Below, piece after piece: positions 35,618 through 46,626 of a stretch of 64,000 nt of DNA; the first letter of the stretch is position 1, and each line of letters opens with the position of its first letter. The position numbers were made by a program, and so were the translations under genes. The DNA comes from Lepidodermella squamata. Its lineage: Eukaryota; Gastrotricha. The notes under the pieces are model-generated. The model made no database searches. It saw only the letters and a program-made list of their open reading frames with translations, and was not told the DNA's origin. The DNA lies in the NCBI GenBank assembly GCA_047495785.1, contig JBLDXI010000011.1:1178001-1242000 (forward strand), written 5' to 3'.

Positions 35618-36111
35618 TTATGGTGCTTTCACAAATGCGTCCGACGGCGAAAACTTCGGTTAGCAACTCGCAAACTTCGGAAAAGTGAAGCGAAACGTCG
35701 GACGGCGTTATCAGTGGCAATTCGGACGCGCGCGCGCAGCGAGACGTCCGACGTACTATTGTTCTTCTCCCGAAGTTAGCGCGCATACCTCTCAACGAGC
35801 GCACGCACTTTTATATAGCGGAAAACGGCCGGGTACAGCAACGTTTTTTTCATTTCGGTCCCAATCCAAAAAATGTTTTCAAATAAAGGTAGATGACGTA
35901 AAAGCAACACGAGCATATATAATTTTACTATTATCGCATTTATCAAGCCCAACATGTTGTTCTTTAGTAAAAATGAAAGCAAATTAAGTCGAAGCACAGT
36001 ATAAGGATGCGAAATGCGAAAATCAGAAATGAGAAAATGAATTTACATTCATGAGATGTTAATCATTTTAGTGCGAATATCAAAAAATCGACAGAAACCG
36101 ACTGCTGAAAT

Positions 36112-37124
36112 TTAGAATTTTCGATTCAGCATTTTTGACTGCCAGGCAACCATGCCCGATTCGGACTGGAACCAGATGGTTAAATTCGAGCGCAACTGCT
36201 GGCCGTGGTCGAAACCCTTTTTCTCGGTGACGCGAATGTTCTCTGGGACGAAATTCGGTAGCGCGCCTTCTTTCTCGATCTCCTGCCACGTGTCCCACGC
36301 CTCGCGATCGCCGATGTTGTAGTTAGAAACCTCGGCCATTGCGAAATTATGAAGCGTACAGATGGCCAGCACGGCGTCTTCTGCCATTTCTGGGCTCAAC
36401 TCCATCACTTTCCGAAGTAGGCGGAATCTAGCTGATGCAATGCCGAATGCGTTTTCGACGACACGCCGACCGCGAGATAAACGATAATTAAAAGTTTGCT
36501 TATTAGCCGGCAAATTTCCGGATGTTTGTCCGGGATAGGGTGAAAGGAAGTTCCAGTCTAGCCCGAACGCCGCATCGCCAACAAAATAATGGTTCGCCTT
36601 CATATTGCCACCAGGTAGAGGAATAGACTCCGTTGGCGTGGTGTTGCTGCAATATTCCAGCAGGCCGCTATTCTTGAATACCCCGCCGTCACTGAAACGG
36701 CCGTGGGCACCGACATCGACCAGGCAGAAGCGATACTTGGCGTCAACCACCGCCATTAGCACAATCGAGTAAGTTCCCTAAAAAAATTAAAATTAAAAAT
36801 TAAAAAATCCAGAAAAATTGAAATTAAAAATTTACAAATTAATTTTGAGAATATTTTTTCAAATAAAATAAAAATAAATAAAAATAAAATAAATAAATAA
36901 ATAAATAAATAAATAACTAAATAAAAATTGCTACCAACCTTATAATTATAGTATTCGCTCCCAGATTTTGCCGGACGAACGATGACGCAGTGTTTTCCGT
37001 CTACCGCGCCGCAGCAGAACGGCAAATTCCAGTACTGGCCAAACTCGGCGGCGTTCTCTCGCCACGTTTCAGCGGTGGGAGTCGGCATGTAAATTGGCAT
37101 TAGGGCGGTTGCACAGCCGTACAC
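36112..37124 (-). CDS. Harbinger-type DDE transposase, 5'-truncated
   Basis: Two exons, 36939-37124 and 36112-36777, are joined in phase 0 across a 161-bp AT-rich intron, giving 283 residues. The DDE signature is present: Asp in GAVDGKH (exon 1), Asp in the GRFSDGGVF block, and Glu in ENAFGIASARFR. The first exon begins mid-protein (VYGCATALMP then IYMPTPTAETW) directly after a splice-acceptor-like ctttgtag and has no ATG. The N-terminal helix-turn-helix part expected in full-length relatives is therefore missing. The remaining frame has no stops, so the deletion may be recent. Confidence 0.88.
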
Positions 37125-37851
37125 CTACAAAGACGTGAGCGAGGAGTGGCAGCGTCTTCGCGACCGCTTCACTAAATGCCACTAAAAGCAGTACGTGGCG
37201 AGCGGCTCGGCAGCTGAGAAGACTGTCCGTTTCGCCTTCTACGAGGCGATGACCTTTCTGGCGGACGTAGTGATGTACAAAAACAAGTGAGTTATTTTAT
37301 TTATTTTTTTAAATGAAAAAAAATGCGGAAAATCGGAAACAAATTGCTTAAATTTTTCTTATTTTTGTTGCAGAACGAAGTCGAATTTACCTGCTTCTTC
37401 GGCGTTACCTGCCTCAGTTGCCCGGCAACTTCGCCCCGACACGCCTCACACGCCTCAAACGCCTCACACGCCTCAAACGCCTCACACGCCTCAAGTCAAT
37501 GCTACTGGCGATTCTTCCGGCGACGCTGGTCAGTTGAACCCTCCGCCCGTCTTAGCCGGCGCTCAAGACTCGCAGTCAAACTTCATCGAACAGTCGACAC
37601 CGTCAGCAGCAGCGGCAAGCAGTGGTCGGAAGAAGCGGAAGGCGGAAGAATCTGAAGAACTTGACCCACTTACCCGGGCGATAATCGCCTCGCTCGAGGG
37701 CGAGCCGCTCTTTACAGAGCGCCGTCGCGCTATTAATGAACAATTTGCGTCGATTTTAAATATTATTGATGAATCACCTCTCAGCAAAAGTGAAATAATG
37801 CGCTTATTTTTCGATATTAGTGATTTAGTCCGTCGCACGGTGTACAACTAA
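37125..37851 (+). pseudogene. Harbinger accessory (MADF/Myb-like) gene, 5'-truncated
   Basis: Exon remnants run 37125-37289 (EEWQRLRDRFTKC then an in-frame TAA, then FAFYEAMTFLADVV) and, after an intron with donor gtgagt and acceptor ttgttgcag, about 37374-37851. The second part has a five-fold PHTPQT-type tandem repeat, a KKRKAEE basic patch and a C-terminal helical tail, as in the second protein of this transposon superfamily. Loss of the start and the TAA make it defective. An AATAAA lies at about 37947. Confidence 0.72.
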
Positions 37852-38236
37852 TTGTGAATTGTTTGTAATTTTTTGTTGAATTTTGTCTTAAATTGTTGAA
37901 ATGCGTTGTAGTATATGGTGTTGTAATTTCCGCTGTTGTTGAGCCCAATAAAACTTTTCCGCTCTTCGTTAGATTCTTTTGTTTAAACTCTTCGGTTCGG
38001 ACGCACTTCGGACGGTAGTTTTGCGGGTCTCCGATCCGATGTTCATTGTTGTGCGTGCGCCCGCTGGGTCGGACGCGCTATTGTTCAAACTTCGGGCGCG
38101 CAGGCCGAAGTGCGCGCGTTTGTGAAAGAAAATCTGAACGTCGGGCAACTATTACGCTACTTCGGTCGCCTATTACGAAACTTCGGGCGCCGAAAACGTC
38201 GGACGCTCGTCGGACGCATTTGTGAAAGCACCATTA

Positions 38237-39025
38237 GATTTAGGTTTGACAGTTTCTTTGTTCTTTCTCATACAGTCCTACAATGCCCTCTAAAATCTAG
38301 TGTCTATTTTAAGTTTAAATGGATACGATATCTGAATTCAGCAGCAAATGTTGATGCGGTTTCTGCAAGACGGATGGGATATTCATAATAATCGTCATTC
38401 GCGACTTCGAATTCTTCGCATCGCGCCATTTTACCTGAGGAACAGTAGCAGGGGGCCGTGATACGATTTACGATCCTGGATAGTACAATACATATCGATT
38501 TCAAACTTAATGAACTAAATGAACTTTTCCACCGAAAATCACAAGAAGCATTTTCGTCACCAATTTCTCAAATTTTATCCAAATTTAACGAGGATTTCAG
38601 GAAGGTTTACAACAGACTAGGTCTATCGAACGGTGAAACCCGCTCCAAAAAATTCCTCATGGTTACGGAGCTATTAAAAAACTGCGAGGCAAAAAAATTA
38701 TCATCCGTACTTTATAAGGCTAGAGAGATTATCATGTTTGAGAAATTATCGCGAATGAAAAATTGGATGACATAGCAACAGAACAGGAGTTTCAAAGCCG
38801 CCACTGATTTTTTTACAAGTAATGAGCATCAAATCTTAGTTGAGCATAAAATAAACATTGGTATATATATAAGGATTGGTATATAAGAAATCGAACAATC
38901 AACTAATAATCAATAAATTACGCAAAATCACGCATTCGACGTTTCTATAGAAAAATCGAAATATTAAGGCATTACTGCACATTTACGATGCCACCGAGAC
39001 TCTAATAAAAAATAAAAAAATATGT
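38237..39025. other. Intergenic; one unplaced frame
   Basis: A plus-strand frame at 38458-38775 (105 codons, lysine-rich, helical) ends with a natural stop. It has no recognised domain and no splice partner. It could be a short gene or the last exon of one; evidence is weak. Confidence 0.35.
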
Positions 39026-39399
39026 TCAATGCATATAACGACGCGTTTGGCGGCCGTCGATGAGCTGCTGCAGCCATTGTCGCATGTTGCTTTTCAGCTC
39101 TTCGTAGATATCTTCTCGCAGGTTCTCGCTGTTGTTCTGGTCCAGCAAGATGTCAACACAATTTTCTGCAGCGCTGTCGATTGTACATCTAGCATCATCC
39201 AGATGGTACTCAATCTGATGCGCGATTCGATCCTCAGCCTGTAAAAAATGATAAAACCTGGAAACAAAATTAATCACTTCCTTTCAATACTCACCTCCTC
39301 GACAATTCGCTCAACAGTTGCAATTTGTTCATCGGTTAGCGGACTCGGCGGCCGGCGAAAAGTGTTTTTCGGGGCCGTTAGCGTTTCGGGAATACGCAT
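39026..39399 (-). CDS. Small charged helical protein, possibly partial
   Basis: Exon 39295-39399 and exon 39026-39238 are joined in phase 0 by a 56-bp intron (gtgagt...tttttacag), giving 105 residues. The content is acidic and helical (EEAEDRIAHQIEYHLDDA; EDIYEELKSNMRQWLQQL), consistent with a coiled coil. No signal peptide or known domain. The ATG at 39399 is preceded in frame by six more codons up to a splice-acceptor-like cgcttttag, so this may be the end of a longer gene. Its 5' part would fall in the repeat at 39467-39955. Confidence 0.5.
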
Positions 39400-39466
39400 C
39401 TTCGGTTTCTGATTTTCCTAAAAGCGCTGAATATGAAAATTACCGTACTTAACGAATTTTTAGGCA

Positions 39467-39697
39467 GGACCCAATTACAGGGCAGAACCGAAATAAAGGG
39501 CAGAGTGTAATGGTCATTTGAAATAATAAAGGGCAGAACCGTATTAATAGGCAGGGCCTTGTATGAAGTGGCTCACCTGAGCGCTGGGTTGGTGGTTAAT
39601 GTGGATAGGTTGCGATTTCTCGTCAGTAAGAGCACTCTACAGTGAGGCGCCTTTGATTGCTAATAATCCTTGAGATTGATTGCAAGCCGGTTTAAAA

Positions 39698-39733
<36 letters not shown>

Positions 39734-39955
39734 CGTCCTTTATCCACCCTAATCCATTTGAGCACACACTTCACGCGTGTGCTCAAAGGTGGAAGGCAAA
39801 AGCTATAGTGGTTATTCGGCGGTTTAAACTGTTGATCTTGGTACTGTTCAGGTGACTGATTAGGTTCGAAAAAATTATAGGGCAGACCCTAAATACAGGG
39901 CAGGACTTGAACCTCGTTCGAAAAAATAAAGGGCAGGGTCTTATAATTCGTAAAA
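39467..39955. repeat. Degenerate AAAGGGCAGRNCC repeat patch
   Basis: At least seven units like ataaagggcagaacc, all in the same orientation, lie in two clusters (39467-39560 and 39880-39940). An (AAAT)n run (39699-39732) sits between them. Likely an insertion; ends not resolved. Confidence 0.6.
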
Positions 39956-40060
39956 TATGTGTCGTAGGGGAACACGCGCATTAGATGAAAGCGCGTTCCG
40001 CTAGAAATCGCTTTTATTCCGAAATGCGCGCTTTCCGCAGGCTGTTCATCTGAAAATGAA

Positions 40061-40312
40061 GTGAACGACGAGAAATTCAAATTTCGCGTTTTCCTGAATG
40101 TTTTTCACTGCAAATTAAATTTGTATTTGAAAACAAATTTAAAAGTGAACGACGAGAAATTCAAATTTCGCGTTTTCCTGAATGTTTTTCACTGCAAATT
40201 AAATTTGTATTTGAAAACAAATTTAAAAGTGAACGACGAGAAATTCAAATTTCGCGTTTTCCTGAATGTTTTTCACTGCAAATTAAATTTGTATTTGAAA
40301 ACAAATTTAAAT
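40061..40312. repeat. 84-bp tandem repeat, three copies
   Basis: Three essentially identical 84-bp units start at 40061, 40145 and 40229 with gtgaacgacgagaaattcaa. As 84 is divisible by three, the open frame across them is a repeat artefact. There is no sign of coding. Confidence 0.95.
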
Positions 40313-40357
40313 ATTAAATAATGTAGATTTTGGAAATTTATAAAATATTTTGTTTAC

Positions 40358-40522
40358 ATTAGCAACGGAATTTTGTTCGTTCGTTGTGCAACGAGCGGGC
40401 GCGGTTGCGGCGTGGAGAACTCTCTCGATTTCTAAACGTAATAGCTGGAAGCTTTTAATATTGATTTTCAAATTCTTCGTATTCGATTTAGCAATGAACA
40501 AACAAAATTCCGTTGCTAATTC
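40358..40522. mobile_element. Small MITE
   Basis: Inverted ends ttagcaacggaattttgttc and aacaaaattccgttgctaa enclose about 120 bp. No coding content. It sits directly beside the 84-bp tandem array. Confidence 0.85.
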
Positions 40523-40544
40523 ATCTAGTGGCATTCTCCTCTGA

Positions 40545-40760
40545 CGGCTTTGATTAGCACAATCTTGGACTTGAAGACTCCATCCTTGAGGTGCGAAGCC
40601 AGGCGCCCTTTCAAATCGCCATTAAACCAGTAATCATCCACCACTAAGTATGGTGAATTCAGCTTGCGAGCTTGTTTCTGGAAGAAACCGGCCTCTTTCG
40701 CTTCAAACTTCGTTTCACCACCAGCCTGTTGCTTAGGCGGTCGCCAGTTCGTCGGCTTCC
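40545..40760 (-). pseudogene. Coding relic of unknown mobile-element family
   Basis: The minus strand reads in one frame for about 60 codons (FEAKEAGFFQKQARKLN; YLVVDDYWFNGDLKGRLASH; KIVLIKAVRGE) with flanking stops. A shortened relative lies inside the 29137-30244 element, so it is a dispersed repeat with protein-coding ancestry. The family is not recognised. Confidence 0.55.
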
Positions 40761-40977
40761 GGCCAGCCTGAAGTTTTTGCTACGACCCGATTTGGTATTT
40801 TCGTCGAGCGGCGTTCAACTGTAGCGGAGCCAAATTTGCCTGTAAAATTTGACTGTAGCGGAACCAAAACGCCAGAAATGCATCACAAGTTCACTTCATT
40901 TGAAATAGGTACTAAATGGGCTTCATCTCAGCTTCACAGTTCAGAATCATAAATGATTTGCGTGCAAAGTAATAAAA

Positions 40978-42779
40978 TTATCCAGTCGTTATTAAGGTCA
41001 AATCTGTCAGATCTTTATCTTGAGTCCAGTTCAACCTCGCCACCATAATTGGGTTCCAAGCATGTGGACATTTCTCATTTAAACGCAAGCGTTCAAGATG
41101 CGAAGGCAACGCTAATGGCCGCTTCGATAGATCATCGAATTCAAACAAAAATTCGTAGCTATTCACTTCACTCCACCTCGAGTAGTTCGCGCAGAATTCG
41201 GGCTTTTGTTCGAGCTCAGTCAGCCCGTAGCAGTAGCCTTTTCTCAGAGCGTGGACTAAAATTCCATCAGTTACTTTACCGGGTGCAAAATATGTCCAGT
41301 GTATCGATAAATGGGGTCGTAGTCTCGATATTATTTTTCTGCTGATTCCAGCTTCAGATAAATTTGCCACCTGGCCGTATGGTGCTGGACCCGGCCAATT
41401 GGGCTCGACCTCGTTGACAATCCAGTAGTAGTCATCGCGAAAGTGCCGCCAAAGTATGGTACACATCATGTTGTACTCGGAGTAGAGGCCGTATCGGCCG
41501 AATGCAGCGAAAGCTTCGTCGAAGGTCTTTGTATTTCTCTGCTTTCTGATGACTTCGCGGATGAAATGCAAGTGGGCAACCTTGACGATGACCGGGAAGA
41601 AGCACATGCAATTGAAGACTTCTGAAATGGATTAACTTTTTTAGAAAAAGCATCTTTTGAACTTTGAATTTGCGTGGCCACATTGAACTATTGAAACTTG
41701 ATGAAACAGTACAATTTCGATTGGGGAAATCCTGATCAAAAATCAAAACCATCATACCGAATAAGGGGTATCGTACCCCCTATAGTTCTTCAGGCCAAAA
41801 TGGAAATACCCCCGTAAAATCACAGGTTCTTTGGTCGTAAAATTGGGGCCCGAAAATACCCCCTAGCTTGAGGAACCTACTCCTCACAAACCTCGGGGTT
41901 CTTCAGGAAAGCTTGACAGAAAACAATCATTATTTCATAATTCATAATTACTATTGTGACGTTCTGATCTGGAACCCTCGCCCTCATGCCGTAGAACCGC
42001 TCAACCGAATTAAAGGTGGTTCCATGCAACCATACCCTTGCAATATGTAAAAGGATCGTCCCTCTAACGTAGCAATCTTTGGAACCTAAATTTGGTCTAT
42101 AATGCCTTAATACAGCAAAGGCATCAACACTCACCTTTGAATCCAGTATAAGCGTAAGTGTTGCCTGGAACTCGGTACCAATTACCCAGCCAGCCTTCTC
42201 TCGGTCGTCCGTATAACGGTCTCAGTACAGGTTTGCCATCAATGAAAGATCTCGGCCTGTAATCCGAGTGACAAACGCTGTATCTGTATCAACAAATCCA
42301 ACATAAGTCGCATTAGTCCAGTTGTCAGCCCACATTTTCAACCACTGGGACTTGTCCCAACCCGGGCAAGGAAACACGCGTTGAGTAAGGACTGTCCTAA
42401 CCTGAATCCCATCGAATGACGCCATGGCTCGTTTTTCAACCCGATCAGCAAAATGCCGGACGTTAGGATCTTCAATATCGGTGACAATGGATAATTTCAA
42501 CTCCTGATTCGTAGGCCAGAACATGGCTAGAGTTGGAATGAACCAGGTTGATGTCTCCATTTCGCCGACTTCATTCGAAGGCGTAGTCAGCATCAATTCA
42601 ATATCGGGCCATTTCTCATTGCAATTGTCATTATTACCAAACGAAAATTTGTCGATGACGAAATCACGGAAATGTGACGAATGGTTATAGCCTTGTCTTA
42701 CAAGGTTGAATAACAAATATATTGAGCTAAAAACCGCGAGCAGTATTTTTAGTGGTTTGAGGTAAACAGTCAGGGGCAT
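40978..42779 (-). pseudogene. DxD glycosyltransferase-like, type II membrane protein, single-base frameshift
   Basis: Exon 1 is 42135-42779 and exon 2 is 40978-41621 (intron 513 bp, phase 1). It is a clear paralogue of the gene at 61270-63144. The N-terminus is a short cytosolic tail and an anchor (ILLAVFSSIYLLFNLV), then a lumenal domain with GFVDTDTAFVTR, a DxD metal/nucleotide-sugar motif of GT-A enzymes. After ITGRDL the frame is lost. One extra base near 42245 (four A instead of three on the plus strand) restores FIDGKPVLRPLYGRP, which matches the paralogue, and also restores the splice phase. So it is either a real frameshift or a homopolymer sequencing error. The exact family and substrate are unknown; a Golgi enzyme is likely. 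With the base restored it would have 429 residues. Confidence 0.8.
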
Positions 42780-43354
42780 TTTATGTATTGCAGTGGTACA
42801 TTCAGAGACCTGCCTGTGAATATACTAAGGCATTATTATTAGTCACAGAAGGAATCAGCGACATTAAGAGTTAAGAGGATTAACTTTGAATACGCACATA
42901 CTACCATAAGAATTTTATTCCTTCACACCGATTAAAAATAATCCCATATGATATATGATATATCTACAATAGAATTCATTATATCGACTGCAATTTTAGC
43001 TACGTGTTAGTTTTATGTTTAATGTCATGTTGAATGAAATCGGATGATTTAATGAAGGCAGAGCCATTCGGTGTTGCATCGTTCGAATTTTCGCCATGCC
43101 ATTTCCTTAGCCGATTCGCCTATACAAAATTATTGTCAATCGATCTCAAAACTCATCAGCTGAATTTGATAAAAATTCGCTGAATTCAACAATGTGCATG
43201 TATATGCAAATTAGGCGCGATACGCTCTTTGAGATAAGCTGCGGCACACGCAAAGGGCTCTCGTAGTGTCTCGTAGTTGGCGATGAGCTAGGTAAAAGGG
43301 ACCCTTATGCCGATTTTTGTAATCCTTACCAGTTCCACTGTCCCACTTCGCTCT
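42780..43354. promoter_or_regulatory. Upstream region of the 42779 gene
   Basis: AT-rich, with no gene seen. It should contain the promoter of the glycosyltransferase-like gene. No specific site was identified. Confidence 0.3.
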
Positions 43355-43851
43355 ATCATTATAGGGCGACTTTGCAGTCACGTGAATAAGGTCAAAGTCC
43401 GTCTGTTTTTTTCTGGTCTTGGTCGCGCGGTCGCGCAGTCGTTGTGGTCGGGCGGTCGTGTAAAAAAATGCTCACTTAAAAATGAGAGAAAAAAAACGAT
43501 GCACCACCAGGAGTCGAACTAAGGATGTTGGAATAAAAAGCCATGTTTTTGATCCACTACGCCACCAATTCATGGCAATTAAGAGTTTCTATCAGTGGAT
43601 CCGATTAGCAACAATATGGGTGTAAATATTTCTTCAACTGGTGGCGTAGTGGATCAAAAACATGGCTTTTTATTCCAACATCCTTAGTTCGACTCCTGGT
43701 GGTGCATCGTTTTTTTTCTCTCATTTTTAAGTGAGCATTTTTTTACACGACCGCCCGACCACAACGACTGCGCGACCGCGCGACCAAGACCAGAAAAAAA
43801 TAGACGGACTTTGACCTTATTCACGTGACTGCAAAGTCGCCCTATAATGAT
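43355..43851. repeat. Palindrome carrying two mirrored tRNA-like sequences
   Basis: Arms 43355-43568 and 43638-43851 are reverse complements (axis 43603) with only about one difference. The inner end of each arm is tRNA-like: minus 43501-43568 and plus 43638-43705, with A-box-like tggcgtagtgg and B-box-like agttcgactcc. Outer parts are GC-rich (ggtcgcgcggtcgcgcagtc). A young foldback of a tRNA-derived repeat. Confidence 0.9.
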
Positions 43852-43872
43852 GCATAATTATCCTGTATCGTT

Positions 43873-46354
43873 ACATGCGCCGATTTTTTTTGCGCATCAT
43901 AGATTGCGCAATGTAACATGCGCATTACCCATTTCCTATTTTTTAAATTGAGCATTTCGCAAATGCGGAATACGAAGTTGCGCAAATTTTTTTGTTTGCG
44001 AATTTGCTCAATTCTAAAATACGGAAATGGGTAATGCGCATCGTTACATTGCGCAATCTATGATGCGCAAAAAAAATCGAGCGCATGTAACGATAGGATG
44101 ATTAGTAATCCGTTTTTATTGTTAATTCGTTCTTCGTTTATAGTAAAAATGAGCGTGAAAAATGTTTAGATTGTTCCGATTTGAAGGTTAAAGAAAAAAG
44201 TTTAAAGAAACATGTTGATCACAATTTGAATTGAAAGCGAAAGGTGTTCAAGTTCTGACGATGAGATGGACTGGGTTGGGCTCAGTCGTCCAGATCGGCG
44301 AGTAGGCGAGCGCAGTAGCGGACGTAGTCTGCTTGATTGACGTTGCCAGCAACGAAGCGGTCGTGCAGGATCTCCACCCTGCGTTGCAAGCGCTCATACT
44401 TGCGATTCAGACGCACCGTGTCGGCTGCAGACGCAACTTGCTCCCGGCGAGCTCGAGCCGCCGCTTCCTCCTTGCCGAATTGCTCGACAACCTCCCAGAT
44501 GTTGGGGTGAGGTTTTCCCAGGCACTTGTTCAATCGATAGTGCCATCCTACAAAACAGAATTGAAAGTGAGAAACAACTACTCGCGTCACTCTTACCTTC
44601 AGCGTGGTTGTTGGTCCTGACGCTGCGCTCCCAAACATTCCAGTGAGCTGGAGGATTGTCACGCAGCCATGTTTGTTCGACATAGGCGAAATAGCGGTCG
44701 AGGACAGCGGGCGCATCGTTTCGGATGGTCTCGATATGCGCGGCGACCAGGTTGACAGGAAGGAAGGCGGTTGCAGTCGTCTCCCGAACGATCGTGCGGA
44801 CGTTGTTGGCGTTCTCGCGGTAGGCGACCTGATGGAGAAAGTGATTTGGATCAAATGTAAAAAAATGAAAATTTACATGATTACATACCTTCAATCCCAT
44901 TTCCACGGTCACAAATCGGTAGTGACATTGGGTGAAATGAAAGAAACACCCGCAAAAGTCAAACGGCTGTCCGTTGCCGAACTCATCCTGAAGAGCAGGG
45001 ATCAAACCGGTTTCAAAGTCTGCCGTGGCAGATTGCGGCTGGAATCGTAGATCGCGATCGATAGCAACGTCTTTCAGTGACCTGAAGAACCTTCCGTAAA
45101 GGCGGCGTGTCTTGCGAGTGAGTAGGCCGTAAACCAGCGGCTGGATGAGATCAGGCTCCGTTTCAGCGTGCAACGTGAAGATCTGCATGAACTGAGGCGG
45201 AGAAGACTTGAACGTTCCGTCCATATAGACGCGTTCCGCGTTGGTGAGCAAGTTGAAGTCTTCGGGTGAAGCGAACGCAGCAAAACAGCCATCATTGGTC
45301 ACCTCGGCTGACAGTAAGAACGGCCTATCGATCGAAGTTCTTATGAATCTGTCGTAAAAAGAAAAATATAAGAATTCCATTGGATAATCTAATAAAATCG
45401 CTTACCTTCGAAAACGTTCATCATCCTCGTTTTCGATCAGCATTTCGACGAACTGCTCGGCGTTGTCGGGGTTTGCCGGTAAATGAAGGCGTCGCTGGCG
45501 GTACAACGCTCCAGAGGCAGATGCGAAACCCGGTAGCAGCATAGCTGCTTCTGGGTCCACATCATTCAACTAGAAAGATGGTGAAGTTAGTTATTTTTTA
45601 CAACGACGAAATTTGGCAATACCTCTGTCAGGTAGCGTTCGTAAATTCGGGGTGCAGGTTCCCGGGTAGTGCCAGCCGCCATTTTCATGAGACTTTGAGC
45701 ATGTTCCTTCGCGAGCCGCTGCTCATTGGGTGGGTGGCTGTGATCTCGAGCCAGCGTCCACAGACCATCGTGTTCCACAACCCGACCTTGACAATGGCTG
45801 CGCAAGCAACGGCCGTTTTCGCGGTACCCATAGCCGTTTACCATGATTTTCGGGCGCCCTGAAAGGAAAGAAAATTAAACAATAATTCGAAACAGGATCC
45901 AGGTTGAGAGAACCTTTAGTTGTAGTTGACATTACTGCCTCCCCAACATCGGCATCCATCTCTTCATCTTCCATAGCATCCATTTCCATTTCATCAGCTT
46001 CCGCCATTGTTGAATGTAAAATGAGTGAGATATAGTTATAGAAATTGATGTTATCGATGAATCTTCAAGCCTTTTCGACCAGCTTAAATACTGGAATCCA
46101 CTGCCAATTAAGATAGTCGTGTCAAATTTATTGGTGCGCAATTGTTTCTCCGCTCAACTATAATTTGCGAAACTGGGTTATGCGTAATTGCTGTAATGCG
46201 CAATGAACGATGCGCATCATAATAATTGCGTAACTGGATAAGCCCATATTCCAAAATTATAAAAAACTAAAGCTGAAAAAACTAAATCCCATCTGAGGAA
46301 TGCGCTAATACCTGAGCGCAAATACCCCATGCGCAAAAAAAATCGGCGCATGTT
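43873..46354. mobile_element. Mutator-like (MULE) transposon, apparently intact
   Basis: Both ends read acatgcgccgattttttttg cgcat inward. Each terminal region is about 230 bp and made of degenerate ATGCGCA/TTGCGCA units; the left one (43868-44098) is itself a hairpin. It encloses one complete FLYWCH/MULE transposase gene. A clear target duplication was not resolved. It lies between the two glyco-enzyme genes at 42.8 and 46.6 kb. Confidence 0.85.
44282..46007 (-). CDS. MULE transposase with FLYWCH zinc finger
   Basis: Six exons: 45914-46007, 45623-45858, 45406-45569, 44889-45348, 44597-44828 and 44282-44547. All junctions keep the frame with GT-AG ends and introns of 49-60 bp, giving 483 residues with no stops. 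Order: an acidic N-terminus; a FLYWCH-type finger (about residues 31-76; CLRSHC...HSHPP); then the catalytic domain with Asp208 (YMDGTFKSSPPQF), Asp275 (TADFETGLIPAL), a C-x2-H-type block (CGCFFHFTQC) and Glu395 (NNHAEGWHYRLN). It ends in a coiled-coil-like basic tail. Every catalytic residue is present, so it may still be able to mobilise itself and related elements. Confidence 0.9.
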
Positions 46355-46626
46355 ACATACGACCCATAATTATGTTCTCGTCAGTCTCAATGGTTCCCCC
46401 GGCGCAACCGCGGCAGCTGTTGCCAATCAAATTATGATCAATTAAATATAATTATTAAATCTCTATTGGAGATCTGAAACGAAAATTGAAGCAGCGCGCT
46501 TTAAGCACACCTGCGCTCTGCGCTGACCCCCTTCTATCCTATATAATAGCCACTCAGCAACAAAAATGAACAGACAGAATGGTTGATTTAATGTATCTTT
46601 TTCATTATTTATTACAATGGATCATG

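Larger units (their letters stand above)
35621..38233. mobile_element. PIF/Harbinger transposon with TTA target duplication
   Basis: The termini are TGGTGCTTTCACAAATGCGT at the left and the complement at the right, flanked by TTA on both sides (35618-35620 and 38234-38236), the family's preferred target. Long subterminal repeats are rich in acttcggacgcg-type motifs. It carries a DDE transposase (minus, 36112-37124) and the typical second gene, a DNA-binding-type accessory protein (plus, 37125-37851). The two head-to-head genes run into each other with no 5' ends or promoter left between them. The copy looks internally deleted and unable to make full-length proteins. Confidence 0.92.
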
